This document shows positions 8,486 to 17,898 of a DNA stretch of 64,000 bases, piece after piece. The stretch's first letter is position 1, and every line of letters starts with the position of its first letter. The position numbers were made by a program, and so were the translations under genes. Source of the DNA: Ferrimonas aestuarii (GTDB lineage Bacteria > Pseudomonadota > Gammaproteobacteria > Enterobacterales > Shewanellaceae); NCBI RefSeq assembly GCF_005116665.1, contig NZ_SWCJ01000004.1, forward strand, positions 62,001 to 126,000, given 5' to 3'. The notes below the pieces were generated by a model, which saw nothing but the letters and a program-made list of their open reading frames with translations, was not told the origin of the DNA and did not search any database.

Positions 8486-11314
8486 ATGAAACGATTAACT
8501 TTGAGTGTACTGATCAGTGCCGCCCTAGTGGCAGGCTGCAGCAACTCCGGCCTTAACCTAAACCCTAGCACCACGGATAATGGTGCTAGCTCAGTTTTGG
8601 CGCAACAGCCGCTACCAGAGCGCACTGACATCCAGCAAGGACAGCTGGCCAACGGCATGAACTACATTGTTCTGCCCAATGCTGAACCTGCGAACCGCAT
8701 CTCTATGCAGTTAATTGTTCATGCCGGTTCCCTCGATGAAGCCGACGACCAGAAGGGCATTGCCCACCTAGTTGAACACATGGCGTTTAACGGAACCGAA
8801 CAGTTCCCAAGTAACGGCATCATTGAGCATCAAGAATCCTTGGGCATGGTCTTTGGTCGTGACGTCAACGCCATGACCGAGTACTACACCACCTCCTACT
8901 ACCTGCACCTACCAAACAACAGCAACAAGATGTTGGACGAAGCATTTAACATGTTTTCGCAGCAGGTTAGCGCTTTGACGTTCGATCAATCCGAGTTAGA
9001 AAACGAGCGCCCAGTCGTGGAAGAGGAGTGGCGCCGTGGCCTTAATATGATGGCTCGCCTAGGTACTGCCAACCGCAAGATTACCCTAAAAGGCAGCCGC
9101 TTTGGCGACCGCGACCCGATTGGCGATATGGAGCTGGTTCGCCACATCGGTGCCGATCGCATCGAAGCCTTCTACGATGACTGGTACCATCCAAACAACA
9201 TGACCCTATTGGTTGTGGGCAGCGTGACCAAGGCACAAGTGGAAACCATGTTGGGTAAACACTTCGCCCAGATGCCAGCTAAACCTCTGCCTGCTCGTCC
9301 GGATCTGACCCTGCCTCTGCCGACTGAGTTGACCTTCGATACCATCGAAGATCCTGAGATCACCACAGAAGTGCTCTCAGTAAACCTGCGCGGCGAACAA
9401 GCGATGCCACACAACGAAGCCGAGCTGCGTGCAGAGCTTCTCAACAGCATCGCCATGACCATGATGGACAACCGTCTGCGAGTTCAGTATCAAACCGAAA
9501 CCGACTACATCAGTCGCATGGTCTCAAGTGCCATGCCTCTGGCAACCGGTTACAACAACAACCGTGTTATGGCGATCTTGAAAGATGGCAACTACCTCAA
9601 CGCCATGAACGAACTGTTCACTGAGGTGAGCCGCTATGCCGCCCACGGTTTTACTCAGCAAGATCTGGACACCGCACGCAAAGGACTCTCTGCCCGCTAC
9701 CGCGCCATGGCCGATGGCCAAAAAGGCGCTAAAAACAGCCGCCAGATGATGGGGCTGTTCAACCAAATTCGCATGCAGAAGCCTCTGGTTGAGCTCAGCC
9801 AGTTTAATGAGATTGCCCAAGGTCTGATGTCGAGCATCACCATCGACGAGATCAACCAGCACTTCACCAAGGTAACTCAAGAACGTACTCCATTGGTGAT
9901 CGCCCAGATCAACAGCGAACACGCTAAGCAGCTGCCAACTCAGGCAGAAATCGCCAGCCTATGGACCAAGGCTCTGGCCAATCCGCCAGCGGCTCTTGCT
10001 CAAAAAGTTCTGCCAAAGAGCCTGTTCGACAAAGCACCTGAAGCAGCCAAGGTGATCAGCCATGAGCAGTTTGACGATGTTCAGAAATGGACTCTGGCCA
10101 ACGGCGCTCAGGTATGGTTCCAGCACAGTGATGAATCGGCCAATCAAGTTCAGATGCGCTGGCAAGGCTACGGTGGCACCAGTCTGCTGCCACAGGAAGA
10201 TCGCCGCGCTGCATCTTTGGCAACTCGCAACTTATCCACCTTTGGCTATGGCGGCTTTAACGCCGAAGCATTGGCGGCAATTAACGCTGATCACAACATG
10301 CGCCAAATCGCTTACGTGGATCTGACCCAACAAGGCATCTTTGGATCCACCAGCAGTGACGCCGTTGAAGCCTGGCTGCAAAACGTCAACTTGATGCTGA
10401 CCCAGCCGCAGGTGGACGAAACGATCTGGAAAGCCAAACAGACCTTCATGGCTCGCAGCATGGACCGCCGTAAGGATAACCCCTCTTCCCAATTTAACGA
10501 GAAGATCGATCGTCTGCGTTTTGAAAACACCCCATCCCAACAACCGATGACCCCAGAAGAACTTCGCAGCGTCAGTGCCGAGCAGATGCTCAAAGCGTAC
10601 AAAGGGATCTTTGGAACCGCTGCTGGCCATCAGCTAGTGGTGATTGGTGATATCGACGCCGACACCGTAATTGATCTGGCCAGCCGTTATCTTGGTCACC
10701 TGCCAAGTGGCGAAGCCCACGGCGAGCCTAAGCTACCAAAACTGGCCACCGGCAAACACCGCATCTTGGTTGAAGGAGGTGAAGAGCCGCAGGGGATCAC
10801 CAGCGTACTGTTCAACGCCGATTACCCATACAGCGATACCGCCAAGAATCAGGCTAACCTGCTAACCCGAGTTGTCTCCCTGCGCATGCGCGAGAAGCTG
10901 CGTGAAGAAGCCGGTGGCGTGTACACCAGCCGTTTTGGTATCCAACTGGAGCGTGCTCGTCAGCAAGCTTACGGCATGATCAGCTACTCCCACCAACCGG
11001 AGCGTGCCGACGAGCTGAAGCAGATGGCGCTGGCAATCGTGGATGAAGTGGCCAAAAACGGCATCACCCAAGAGGAGTTAGACAAAGTTCGTGAGCAGAT
11101 CATCAGTGGTCTTAAGCCTGAGGCGATCAGCGACCGTGATCGTTATCGCTGGCTGACAGAGATGGCCGCCGACGACAACTACCGCGATCTATTGACTGAC
11201 TACCTCACTTGGCTAAATCAGGTGACTCCGGATGAACTGCTGCCCATGGCACAAACCATCCTCAGTACCGACAACGTCATCGACGCGTTGTTGTTGCCAG
11301 AAAAAAAGTCTTAA
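8486..11314 (+). CDS. pqqL: M16 family zinc protease lipoprotein, PqqL/FusC type
   Basis: A 942-residue M16 (inverzincin) protease made of two tandem halves. The zinc motif HxxEH is at residues 94-98 (HLVEH), with the downstream glutamates in ENERPVVEEEW. Length is close to E. coli PqqL (about 931 residues). The N-terminus is a lipoprotein signal with lipobox LVAGC (Cys18), so it should be tethered in the periplasm, whereas the known relatives are described as soluble periplasmic proteins. FusC of Pectobacterium cuts imported plant ferredoxin to release iron, and PqqL is thought to act similarly. Here the gene follows a Fur-regulated TonB receptor, which fits protein import followed by degradation. 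The substrate is unknown. Confidence 0.88.
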   Translation: MKRLTLSVLISAALVAGCSNSGLNLNPSTTDNGASSVLAQQPLPERTDIQQGQLANGMNYIVLPNAEPANRISMQLIVHAGSLDEADDQKGIAHLVEHMAFNGTEQFPSNGIIEHQESLGMVFGRDVNAMTEYYTTSYYLHLPNNSNKMLDEAFNMFSQQVSALTFDQSELENERPVVEEEWRRGLNMMARLGTANRKITLKGSRFGDRDPIGDMELVRHIGADRIEAFYDDWYHPNNMTLLVVGSVTKAQVETMLGKHFAQMPAKPLPARPDLTLPLPTELTFDTIEDPEITTEVLSVNLRGEQAMPHNEAELRAELLNSIAMTMMDNRLRVQYQTETDYISRMVSSAMPLATGYNNNRVMAILKDGNYLNAMNELFTEVSRYAAHGFTQQDLDTARKGLSARYRAMADGQKGAKNSRQMMGLFNQIRMQKPLVELSQFNEIAQGLMSSITIDEINQHFTKVTQERTPLVIAQINSEHAKQLPTQAEIASLWTKALANPPAALAQKVLPKSLFDKAPEAAKVISHEQFDDVQKWTLANGAQVWFQHSDESANQVQMRWQGYGGTSLLPQEDRRAASLATRNLSTFGYGGFNAEALAAINADHNMRQIAYVDLTQQGIFGSTSSDAVEAWLQNVNLMLTQPQVDETIWKAKQTFMARSMDRRKDNPSSQFNEKIDRLRFENTPSQQPMTPEELRSVSAEQMLKAYKGIFGTAAGHQLVVIGDIDADTVIDLASRYLGHLPSGEAHGEPKLPKLATGKHRILVEGGEEPQGITSVLFNADYPYSDTAKNQANLLTRVVSLRMREKLREEAGGVYTSRFGIQLERARQQAYGMISYSHQPERADELKQMALAIVDEVAKNGITQEELDKVREQIISGLKPEAISDRDRYRWLTEMAADDNYRDLLTDYLTWLNQVTPDELLPMAQTILSTDNVIDALLLPEKKS

Positions 11315-11328
11315 TTATTTAGCTACTT

Positions 11329-11369
11329 AAAGGAGCCCCGGCATGTGCTGGGGCTTAACTGGTTTATGA
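11329..11369 (+). promoter_or_regulatory. Hairpin and 8-codon open frame spanning the yddA-like start
   Basis: AAGGAG (11330-11335) is followed by AGCCCCGGCA/TGCTGGGGCT, a hairpin that covers both possible start sites. An ATG at 11343 opens an 8-codon frame whose TGA overlaps an ATG (11366) in the frame of the ABC transporter. A GTG at 11345 is in frame with the transporter and spaced nine bases from AAGGAG. Either start is plausible, and the hairpin may control it. Confidence 0.4.
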
Positions 11370-13030
11370 ATCTGTTAAAACAGTTTTGGCGCTTGGCCGG
11401 ACCTTACTGGTTCAACAAACGCAATTGGTTCTCCTGGGTGCTACTGGGCATGTCCATTGGCGCCAGCTTAACCATGATTGAGATCACCGTGTGGCTCAAT
11501 GAATGGAACCGTGACTTTTACGACGCGCTGGCTGAGCTCAACGTCGACGCCATCTATCCGCTGCTGATCGATTTCTGCTGGCTGGTGGCCATCATTGTTC
11601 TACTGAAAGTGTACGCCGATTGGCTCGCTGAATTGGTGCAGATCCGCTGGCGTCAATGGATGACCGAAGGGCTGCTTGAGCGTTGGTTCGCCAACGGCAC
11701 CTACTACCGCATGACCTTAGGGGAAGAGCCCGACAACCCGGATCAACGTATCGCTGAAGACGCCCGCCTGCTTACCAGCGACAGCGTTGAGCTGTTTGTA
11801 GGCGCCATCAAGTCCACCGCCGTGCTGATCGCCTTTACCTCGGTACTGTGGGAGCTCTCTGGCAACTTGGCGATTCCTTGGGATGGCGAGGTGATTCACA
11901 TCACCGGTTACCTGTTTTGGGTAGCGCTGATCTACGCCATCTTCGGCACCGGCCTGACTCAATTTTTCGGCCACAAACTCCACGGCTTGAATTACCAGCA
12001 GCAGCGCAAAGAAGCTAACTTCCGTGCCAGCTTACTGCGTAAGCGAGACAACGCCGAGCAGATCGCGCTGTTCAAAGGGGAAGCCAAGGAACAGATGAAC
12101 CTCAAAGGCGGCTTTACCGACATCATCGGCAACTGGCGCATGCTCATGAACCGCCGCAAAAACCTTGGTTTGGTGGTAAACAGCTATCACGAAACCGCCA
12201 AGATGGTACCGCTATTTGCTGGCATTCCGGCACTGATGGCAGAGGTGATCACCATCGGCGGTCTGTTTCAGGTACGCATGGCGTTTATGAAGGTGTACGC
12301 CGGTTTCAGCTGGTTTGTTCACAGTTACGAAAACCTAACTCGCTGGTCCGCCACCGTGGTGCGTATCGGCCAATTCCTCGAGGCCATGGAGCAGCAACAG
12401 CCCCTACCACAGCCGGAGAAAGACCAGCAGCTCGATTGCCAGCAGCTGGCGCTGTTTACCCCGAATGGCAAGCCGCTGCTGGATAAAGTCGAGCTGACAC
12501 TGCCGCCACACTCACAACTGCTGATCTCTGGAGTCAGCGGACTGGGTAAGTCCACCCTACTGCGTACCCTAGCAGGGATCTGGCCCTTCTACGATGGCGA
12601 GTTTAAACAGGCGCAGGGGCACACCATGTTGATGCCGCAAAAACCCTACTTACCATCCGGTAGCTTGCGAGCCTGCTTGAGCTACCCCAGTGAAGCCGAC
12701 TACGACGATCAACAGCTAGTGCAGGTACTGCACGACGTCAATTTGACGCACCTGAGTGACAACCTCAGCTTCGAATGCGAATGGCAACAGCGTTTGTCCG
12801 GCGGTGAGCAGCAACGACTCAGCCTCGCCCGAGCCCTACTGGCAAAACCGGATACCTTAATTCTGGATGAAGCCACCAGCAGCTTAGACGAAGCCAGCGC
12901 CAAAGCGATGATTGAAACCTTAAAACAACAGCTACCACAAACCAGCTTGATGATGGTGTCGCATCAACGCAGTTTGCAGCCGCTGTTTGAACGACAACTG
13001 GATCTGGGCCGCTTCGCCGCGGCGCAATAG
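11345..13030 (+). CDS. yddA: YddA/SbmA-like ABC transporter, membrane domain fused to ATPase
   Basis: A 561-residue half-transporter, the same length as E. coli YddA. The N-terminal membrane domain is of the SbmA/BacA-like ABC_membrane_2 type (six helices in about the first 330 residues; WFNKRNWFSW and NEWNRDFYDAL are family-typical). The ATPase has Walker A (GVSGLGKST), signature (LSGGEQQR) and Walker B (LILDEATSSLD) motifs. Start is either GTG 11345 or ATG 11366. FusD, the Fus-system homologue, is thought to import the peptides or iron released by FusC. It sits between the M16 protease and the TonB motor genes, 11 bases before the DUF3450 gene. I infer uptake of protease products across the inner membrane. 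Confidence 0.87.
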   Translation: MLGLNWFMNLLKQFWRLAGPYWFNKRNWFSWVLLGMSIGASLTMIEITVWLNEWNRDFYDALAELNVDAIYPLLIDFCWLVAIIVLLKVYADWLAELVQIRWRQWMTEGLLERWFANGTYYRMTLGEEPDNPDQRIAEDARLLTSDSVELFVGAIKSTAVLIAFTSVLWELSGNLAIPWDGEVIHITGYLFWVALIYAIFGTGLTQFFGHKLHGLNYQQQRKEANFRASLLRKRDNAEQIALFKGEAKEQMNLKGGFTDIIGNWRMLMNRRKNLGLVVNSYHETAKMVPLFAGIPALMAEVITIGGLFQVRMAFMKVYAGFSWFVHSYENLTRWSATVVRIGQFLEAMEQQQPLPQPEKDQQLDCQQLALFTPNGKPLLDKVELTLPPHSQLLISGVSGLGKSTLLRTLAGIWPFYDGEFKQAQGHTMLMPQKPYLPSGSLRACLSYPSEADYDDQQLVQVLHDVNLTHLSDNLSFECEWQQRLSGGEQQRLSLARALLAKPDTLILDEATSSLDEASAKAMIETLKQQLPQTSLMMVSHQRSLQPLFERQLDLGRFAAAQ

Positions 13031-13041
13031 AGAGGATCACC

Positions 13042-13806
13042 GTGTTATCGAAATCCCTAACCTACATCGTCCTTGGGGCGATGTCGGCTCACATAGGATT
13101 CGCTGTGGCCAGTTCTGCGGAGTTGGCCAAGCTCGACCTATTGGTGAGCCAGCAGCTTCAAGTCGAGCGAGCTACCTCAGCGCTGCAACTGGAAGCCCAG
13201 CAAACACTCGCGGATAACAAGCGTCTGATCGCGCTGTATCAGCAGGAACATAAGGCGCTGTCCAAAGCCCTAGCACGACAGCAGCAGCAACAGGATGAAG
13301 TGGCAGAAAAACGCACGGAACTGCTGGCAGCCCAAGAGGTACAGGAACAGCGCACTCAGGCTTACGAGCAGCAATTGGCTCAGGGCAGTGATTTCCTACT
13401 GGGTATCTGGCCACAACTGCCACCGCCAATCAGCAAAGCCAACCATGATCAGTGGCTAAAACTGCAAGACAACAAGCTGGGCTTAAGCGAGCGTTTCGCC
13501 GCCATGATCGACCTGCTCACCAAATTGGAAGAGTTCGATGCCAGCATCAACCTGCACCAAGGCCAACTGATGCATCAAGGCGAGCAGTGGCATGGCGAGC
13601 AGCTGTTTATTGGTTTGTCTCAGGCCTACTACCGCTTACCTAACGGCGAAGGCGTCGGAGTTGGTGGCGTGGTTGACGGCACTTGGGCCTGGCAAAGCAA
13701 GCCTGAGGCCCAAGCTGAAATTAACCGAGCCTTTGAGATCTATCAGGGCAAGCAAACCGTGGAGTTTGTCACCCTGCCTCTGACATCCGTGGAGGTGCAA
13801 CCATGA
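13042..13806 (+). CDS. DUF3450 periplasmic coiled-coil protein of a TonB2 cluster
   Basis: A 254-residue exported protein with signal peptide (cleavage near AVASS), a long Gln/Glu/Ala-rich coiled coil (about residues 25-115), and a C-terminal beta-rich part. DUF3450 proteins are the first gene of TonB2 clusters in Vibrio and Shewanella, before TtpC/ExbB1. It starts with GTG at 13042, with AGAGGAT correctly placed at 13031-13037. The stop overlaps the next start (ATGA). Thought to work with TtpC in the periplasm; exact role not established. Confidence 0.85.
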   Translation: MLSKSLTYIVLGAMSAHIGFAVASSAELAKLDLLVSQQLQVERATSALQLEAQQTLADNKRLIALYQQEHKALSKALARQQQQQDEVAEKRTELLAAQEVQEQRTQAYEQQLAQGSDFLLGIWPQLPPPISKANHDQWLKLQDNKLGLSERFAAMIDLLTKLEEFDASINLHQGQLMHQGEQWHGEQLFIGLSQAYYRLPNGEGVGVGGVVDGTWAWQSKPEAQAEINRAFEIYQGKQTVEFVTLPLTSVEVQP

Positions 13807-15041
13807 AACGCAGATGGCTAACCGCATGTTTGCTCTGCCTACCTTTGGTATCCCACCTTGGATTTGCCAAAGACGATCTCAGTCAAGTGACCCGAGAGTT
13901 CGAGCGCAAACTCGCCGCTTCGCAGCAGCGCTATCAACAAGTCAGCGATGGCCTGCTAAAGCAGCGTAAACCGCAACTACAGAAACTGCAGAAGCTGGAG
14001 CGCCAGCTCATCGAGCTGCGTCAACAATTGGCTGGACATACCCGCGCCAAGGATGAGCAGTTTGTCTCTCTGCAAAGCATGCAAACCAGACTAGGAAAGT
14101 GGCAGCAGCAGAACCGCTACATCGATAACCTGCTAGGGCGTTACCTCGGTGGCGACAGCGACATCAAGGATACCAAGCTGTTTACCTCCCGCCTTGCGGC
14201 GCTATCGCAAGACCTGCGTCCAGAATGGCGCAGCAGTGAGATAGTTGGCCTGGATGGCCGCATTGTTCAGGGCCAGCAACTGACCGTGGGGCCATTGAGC
14301 TGGTTTAAGGACACTCAAGGCCAAGGCTATCTGGCGGACACCATCGCCACGCCCAATAACCTGTTGATGGCCGCCCCAATGGCCATCAACGACATAAACG
14401 CCATGCCAGTGGACATCAGCCAAGACAAGGCCATTCGCATCGCCTCCAGCGAAAGCAGTTGGCTATCTAAGTTGGAAAAAGGCGGCATCTGGGTTTACCC
14501 CATCTTAGTGCTGGGAGCCCTTGCCCTGTTAGTCGCCCTATACAAACTGGTTACCCTGGCTCGACTGGCAAAACTGCAACCCCAATTTGCCCGACAAGCC
14601 CTAGATGGCAATCAACCCGAAACCCACGGCTGGCAGCAACAGCTGTTCGATTTGGCACAAGCCCACCGCCATTGGCCTCATGAAGCTCTGGCCGACAAGC
14701 TTCACCACCAATTGCTGGAGTGGAAAGCCCAATTGGACAGCAAGATGGTGATGCTTGCTGCTACCGCTGCCGTAGCACCATTATTGGGTCTGCTCGGAAC
14801 CGTGAGCGGCATGATTCATACCTTTGAGATGATGAATCTGTTCGGCAACCAAGACCAAAATATGCTGGCCGGGGGCATCTCCGAAGCGCTGGTTACCACC
14901 GAGCTTGGTTTGATTGTGGCTGTGCCCACTCTGCTGCTCCACGCCTACATTAATCGTGGCCACCAAGCCTATTTGGCGCAGCTGGAAGCGGACACAGTGC
15001 TTCTGGCAGAGCTAAGCAGTGCTAGCAAGGAGTCCTCATGA
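13803..15041 (+). CDS. exbB: TtpC-like long ExbB (MotA/TolQ/ExbB proton channel family)
   Basis: A 412-residue protein with a signal peptide, a periplasmic coiled coil (about residues 25-110), a domain of unknown fold to residue 215, then the ExbB proton-channel domain with three helices (WVYPILVLGALALLVALYKLV; AATAAVAPLLGLLGTVSGM; GLIVAVPTLLLHAYI). The GLLGTVSGM and EALVTTELGL motifs are diagnostic. This is the architecture of TtpC, the extra ExbB-like protein that Vibrio TonB2 systems require. Starts by ATGA overlap with the DUF3450 gene and ends by ATGA overlap with the short exbB. Inner membrane, part of the motor that drives TonB. Confidence 0.88.
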   Translation: MKRRWLTACLLCLPLVSHLGFAKDDLSQVTREFERKLAASQQRYQQVSDGLLKQRKPQLQKLQKLERQLIELRQQLAGHTRAKDEQFVSLQSMQTRLGKWQQQNRYIDNLLGRYLGGDSDIKDTKLFTSRLAALSQDLRPEWRSSEIVGLDGRIVQGQQLTVGPLSWFKDTQGQGYLADTIATPNNLLMAAPMAINDINAMPVDISQDKAIRIASSESSWLSKLEKGGIWVYPILVLGALALLVALYKLVTLARLAKLQPQFARQALDGNQPETHGWQQQLFDLAQAHRHWPHEALADKLHHQLLEWKAQLDSKMVMLAATAAVAPLLGLLGTVSGMIHTFEMMNLFGNQDQNMLAGGISEALVTTELGLIVAVPTLLLHAYINRGHQAYLAQLEADTVLLAELSSASKESS

Positions 15042-15442
15042 GCGAGTTGCTGTTATCAGGCAAAGGGATGGTGTTAGTTCTCATCAGCCTATTGGCGCTG
15101 GTCATCTATTGGCAGGTGTTCGATCTGATGCAGCGACTGTTCCTGATCAAAGGCCAAGATATGACGGAAATTCTGCAGTGCCAACTGCGAGGCCACCAGC
15201 TTTCAGGCTGGGTCAAGGTGCTGCCATTACTCGGCCTACTGGGCACCGTTGGCGGTCTGTTTGACAGTTTCAATGGCCTTGCCAGTGGCGATCAACAAAC
15301 CCTAACCACCGGCATCGCCGAAGCGCTGTTGACCACTCAGCTTGGGCTGACCACGGCACTACCAGCCTTAATTCTGCTGATGTTGTGCCAGCGTCGCTGC
15401 GAACGACGTACTCTGGAGGAAACATGCACCGACACTCAATAA
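15038..15442 (+). CDS. exbB: Short ExbB2 proton-channel protein
   Basis: A 134-residue MotA/TolQ/ExbB protein with three helices and the family motif GLLGTVGGLFDSF followed by GIAEALLTTQLGL. It is shorter than typical ExbB (about 175 or more residues): the cytoplasmic loop is cut down. This is the second ExbB in the operon, as in TonB2 clusters. ATGA overlap at its start; its last 19 bases overlap the exbD gene. Confidence 0.87.
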   Translation: MSELLLSGKGMVLVLISLLALVIYWQVFDLMQRLFLIKGQDMTEILQCQLRGHQLSGWVKVLPLLGLLGTVGGLFDSFNGLASGDQQTLTTGIAEALLTTQLGLTTALPALILLMLCQRRCERRTLEETCTDTQ

Positions 15443-15837
15443 CCGATAAGGGTGACCAAAATCTCACCATCGACATCGGTCCACTGCTGGATGTGGTGTT
15501 CATCTTATTGATCTTCTTCATCGTCTCGGCGGTATTCGTAAAGGAGACCGGCATCGAGGTCGACAGACCTTCGGCCATCAGTCAGGGCAATGCCGAGCAA
15601 CAAGCGGTGATGATTGCCTTAAGCGCCGATGGCGAAGTGTGGCACGGCGGCATGCAGATCGGCATGGCTGGCGTCACGCCCATGCTCAAACAGCAACTGC
15701 GCAAAGGCCGCTCCGTAGTGATCATTCAGGCAGACAAACACAGCATGACCGAATCTCTGGTTCAATTGGTGGACTTGTGCAAATTGGCGGGCTTTGGTCA
15801 GGTCAGTGTTGCCACCAAGTCGGGAGCCAACGGATGA
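15424..15837 (+). CDS. exbD: ExbD2 biopolymer transport protein
   Basis: A 137-residue ExbD with one N-terminal transmembrane helix (LLDVVFILLIFFIVSAVFV) carrying the conserved Asp that conducts protons (IGPLLDVVF), and a periplasmic domain. I chose the ATG at 15424 because GGAGG lies just upstream and the protein then starts at the usual distance from the helix. The gene overlaps exbB2 at its start and tonB (ATGA) at its end. Confidence 0.9.
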   Translation: MHRHSITDKGDQNLTIDIGPLLDVVFILLIFFIVSAVFVKETGIEVDRPSAISQGNAEQQAVMIALSADGEVWHGGMQIGMAGVTPMLKQQLRKGRSVVIIQADKHSMTESLVQLVDLCKLAGFGQVSVATKSGANG

Positions 15838-16472
15838 CCCTACGCTGGAGCATAAATAGCATCGCAGCCCTGCTTTTGATGGCCGGCCTGTGGCTGTTGC
15901 TGCAAGCTCACACGGCGCCGCCACCGCCGCAAGACACCATGATGATCCGCAAACTGGATACCGCGTCGCTACCACCACCACCGCCGCCACCTCCTAGCCA
16001 GCCTCGGCCGCAGGAAACCGCCGCCGCCAGCCTGACGCTGTCGCAAGCGAAATCACCGGTAAAGCTGAAGGTGACGCCGCTGGACATGCCGCTGCCGGAG
16101 TTATCCGCCCCCAATGCCCTAAGCAGTGCTCCGGTGATGGAGAGCATCCGCTTCGATACCCAGGCGTTGGTATCCGCCATCACCACATTCAGCCTGGATC
16201 AGCTGGATGAGATGCCTCGATTGCTGACGCCGATCACCGTGCGCTTGCCCAAAACCCTACGCCAGCAGGGTATTCAAGACGCGCAGTTGCGACTGCATGT
16301 GATCATTCATGAAACAGGCAAGGTAGAACTGGTCAATGTGGATCAGGCTCAATATCCGGAGCTCTCCCCATTGGCACAAAAGATCATTAATCAGGCGAGG
16401 TTCAGCTCACCTCGCCGCCAAGGTAACAAAGTAAAGGCCGAATTTATCTGGCCTCTAAAGGTCTCTGCATGA
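15834..16472 (+). CDS. tonB: TonB2 energy-transducer protein
   Basis: A 212-residue TonB: one N-terminal helix (INSIAALLLMAGLWLLLQ), a polyproline stretch (eight prolines around residue 47), and a C-terminal TonB domain (LRLHVIIHETGKVELVNV ... FSSPRRQGNKVKAEFIWPL). It lacks a long Pro-Lys rod, so it is short, as TonB2 proteins are. ATGA overlaps on both sides tie it to exbD and the TPR gene. Because it is in the same operon as a receptor and protease, it may serve that receptor preferentially (inference), like FusB in the Fus system. Confidence 0.88.
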   Translation: MTLRWSINSIAALLLMAGLWLLLQAHTAPPPPQDTMMIRKLDTASLPPPPPPPPSQPRPQETAAASLTLSQAKSPVKLKVTPLDMPLPELSAPNALSSAPVMESIRFDTQALVSAITTFSLDQLDEMPRLLTPITVRLPKTLRQQGIQDAQLRLHVIIHETGKVELVNVDQAQYPELSPLAQKIINQARFSSPRRQGNKVKAEFIWPLKVSA

Positions 16473-17803
16473 AACAGATAATTTTTGCGCTGTGCTGCCT
16501 TAGCGCCAGCGCGTCCATCGTAGCCCAAGAGTTCAGTTGGGACGGTGGCGATCTACAATTCGAATTTAGCTCTCTCCCCTATCAACAGCGCGAGCCTAAA
16601 ATTACTCAACAGGAGTATGAGGTGTTGGGCAAAGTGGTTGACCTAGTCAAACAGCAGCGGGAAGCCGACGCCATTGCCGAACTAAAACTGCAGATCGCCC
16701 GCAGCCCAAGTGCGGCGATGTGGTTCTCTCTGGCGCAGATGCAACAGCAGCAACAGCAACCAAATGAAGCGATCGCCGCTTTGGAGGAAGCGGTTAAGTT
16801 GATGCCCCACTTCACTCGAGCTCACGAATCTCTAGGAACTCTGCTCACTCAGAAAGGGGAGCTCAAACAAGCTCGTCCCCATCTACAACTGGCCGCCAGC
16901 CAAGGGGCGCCGGCACAGATCTATGCCATGTTGGGGTATGGCTACCTGCAAGACAACCAACCTCAAGCGGCCAAAGCCGCCTACAGCCAAGCGTTGATGC
17001 TCGCCGGTGATAACCCTCAGTGGCAGCGAGGATTACTCCACGCCGCCGTCACCGCCGGTGATGACGCTCTGGCTCGGTCCTTAACAGAGCAGTTACTGGT
17101 CGCCGCCCCCAATGATGCCCAATTGCACCAACTTAGAGCCAGCCTGGCTCAGCGCCAACAAGATTGGCCTCAAACCATTGCCAGCTTGGAAATAGCTCAA
17201 CAGCTACAACCCCATGATGAAGTCAAATGGAAATTGGCGCAGATCTATCTAGATCAAGGCTACTATCAGCTGGCAGAGCCACATCTTAATCAACTGGTTG
17301 CCAAGGGAATTAACGGTCGTCAATCTCAACTTCTTGAGGTCAGTGATTATCTCATTGCTCAGCAGCAATATAAGTCTGCCGCCAGTTTGCTCAAATCCTT
17401 GGTAGACCACCAAGGCCTGACCCCAAGTCAAAACAGCCACGCTCTCACCAGCCAAGCCAAGCTATTGGCACAGCAGAATCCGAAACGCTCGGTGAGCACA
17501 CAGATGGGGCTGCTTAACAAGGCTCTGAAACAGGATCCACTTAATGGCACGGCACTGATTGCATTAGCTCGACACTATGAGTCCAGTGACCAAGCGCAAG
17601 CGGAGGCCCTGTATCGCCGCGCCGCGGCCATCTCATCGGTGCAACTAGAAGCCCTGCAGCGCCACGCCCAACTGCTGCTGACCCAAGAAGCCTATCGACG
17701 GGCTGAACAGTTGTTGCAGCAAGCGGTGAAGCAGTCCCCTAATGACAAACAGCTGAGGGACAATTTAGCGCTAGTCACTCGGATGGTGCAAAGTCAGGGG
17801 TAG
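16469..17803 (+). CDS. Exported TPR protein at the end of the TonB2 operon
   Basis: A 444-residue protein with a signal peptide (cleavage near SIVAQ|EFSW) followed by many tetratricopeptide repeats from about residue 45 to the end. TPR proteins of this kind close TonB2 clusters in Shewanella and Vibrio relatives. ATGA overlap with tonB. Probably a periplasmic scaffold for the motor or the receptor; there is no direct evidence. No clear terminator follows: only a run of nine C residues at 17839-17848 before the convergent ankyrin gene. Confidence 0.82.
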   Translation: MKQIIFALCCLSASASIVAQEFSWDGGDLQFEFSSLPYQQREPKITQQEYEVLGKVVDLVKQQREADAIAELKLQIARSPSAAMWFSLAQMQQQQQQPNEAIAALEEAVKLMPHFTRAHESLGTLLTQKGELKQARPHLQLAASQGAPAQIYAMLGYGYLQDNQPQAAKAAYSQALMLAGDNPQWQRGLLHAAVTAGDDALARSLTEQLLVAAPNDAQLHQLRASLAQRQQDWPQTIASLEIAQQLQPHDEVKWKLAQIYLDQGYYQLAEPHLNQLVAKGINGRQSQLLEVSDYLIAQQQYKSAASLLKSLVDHQGLTPSQNSHALTSQAKLLAQQNPKRSVSTQMGLLNKALKQDPLNGTALIALARHYESSDQAQAEALYRRAAAISSVQLEALQRHAQLLLTQEAYRRAEQLLQQAVKQSPNDKQLRDNLALVTRMVQSQG

Positions 17804-17898
17804 TTAACCGACGACAGCAAGCGAAGCAAACAGGCCGGCCCCCCCCCCTCTACTCTTTACCGATTAAAGGGCTGGTGCAGGTCTGTTTCTAATAATAT

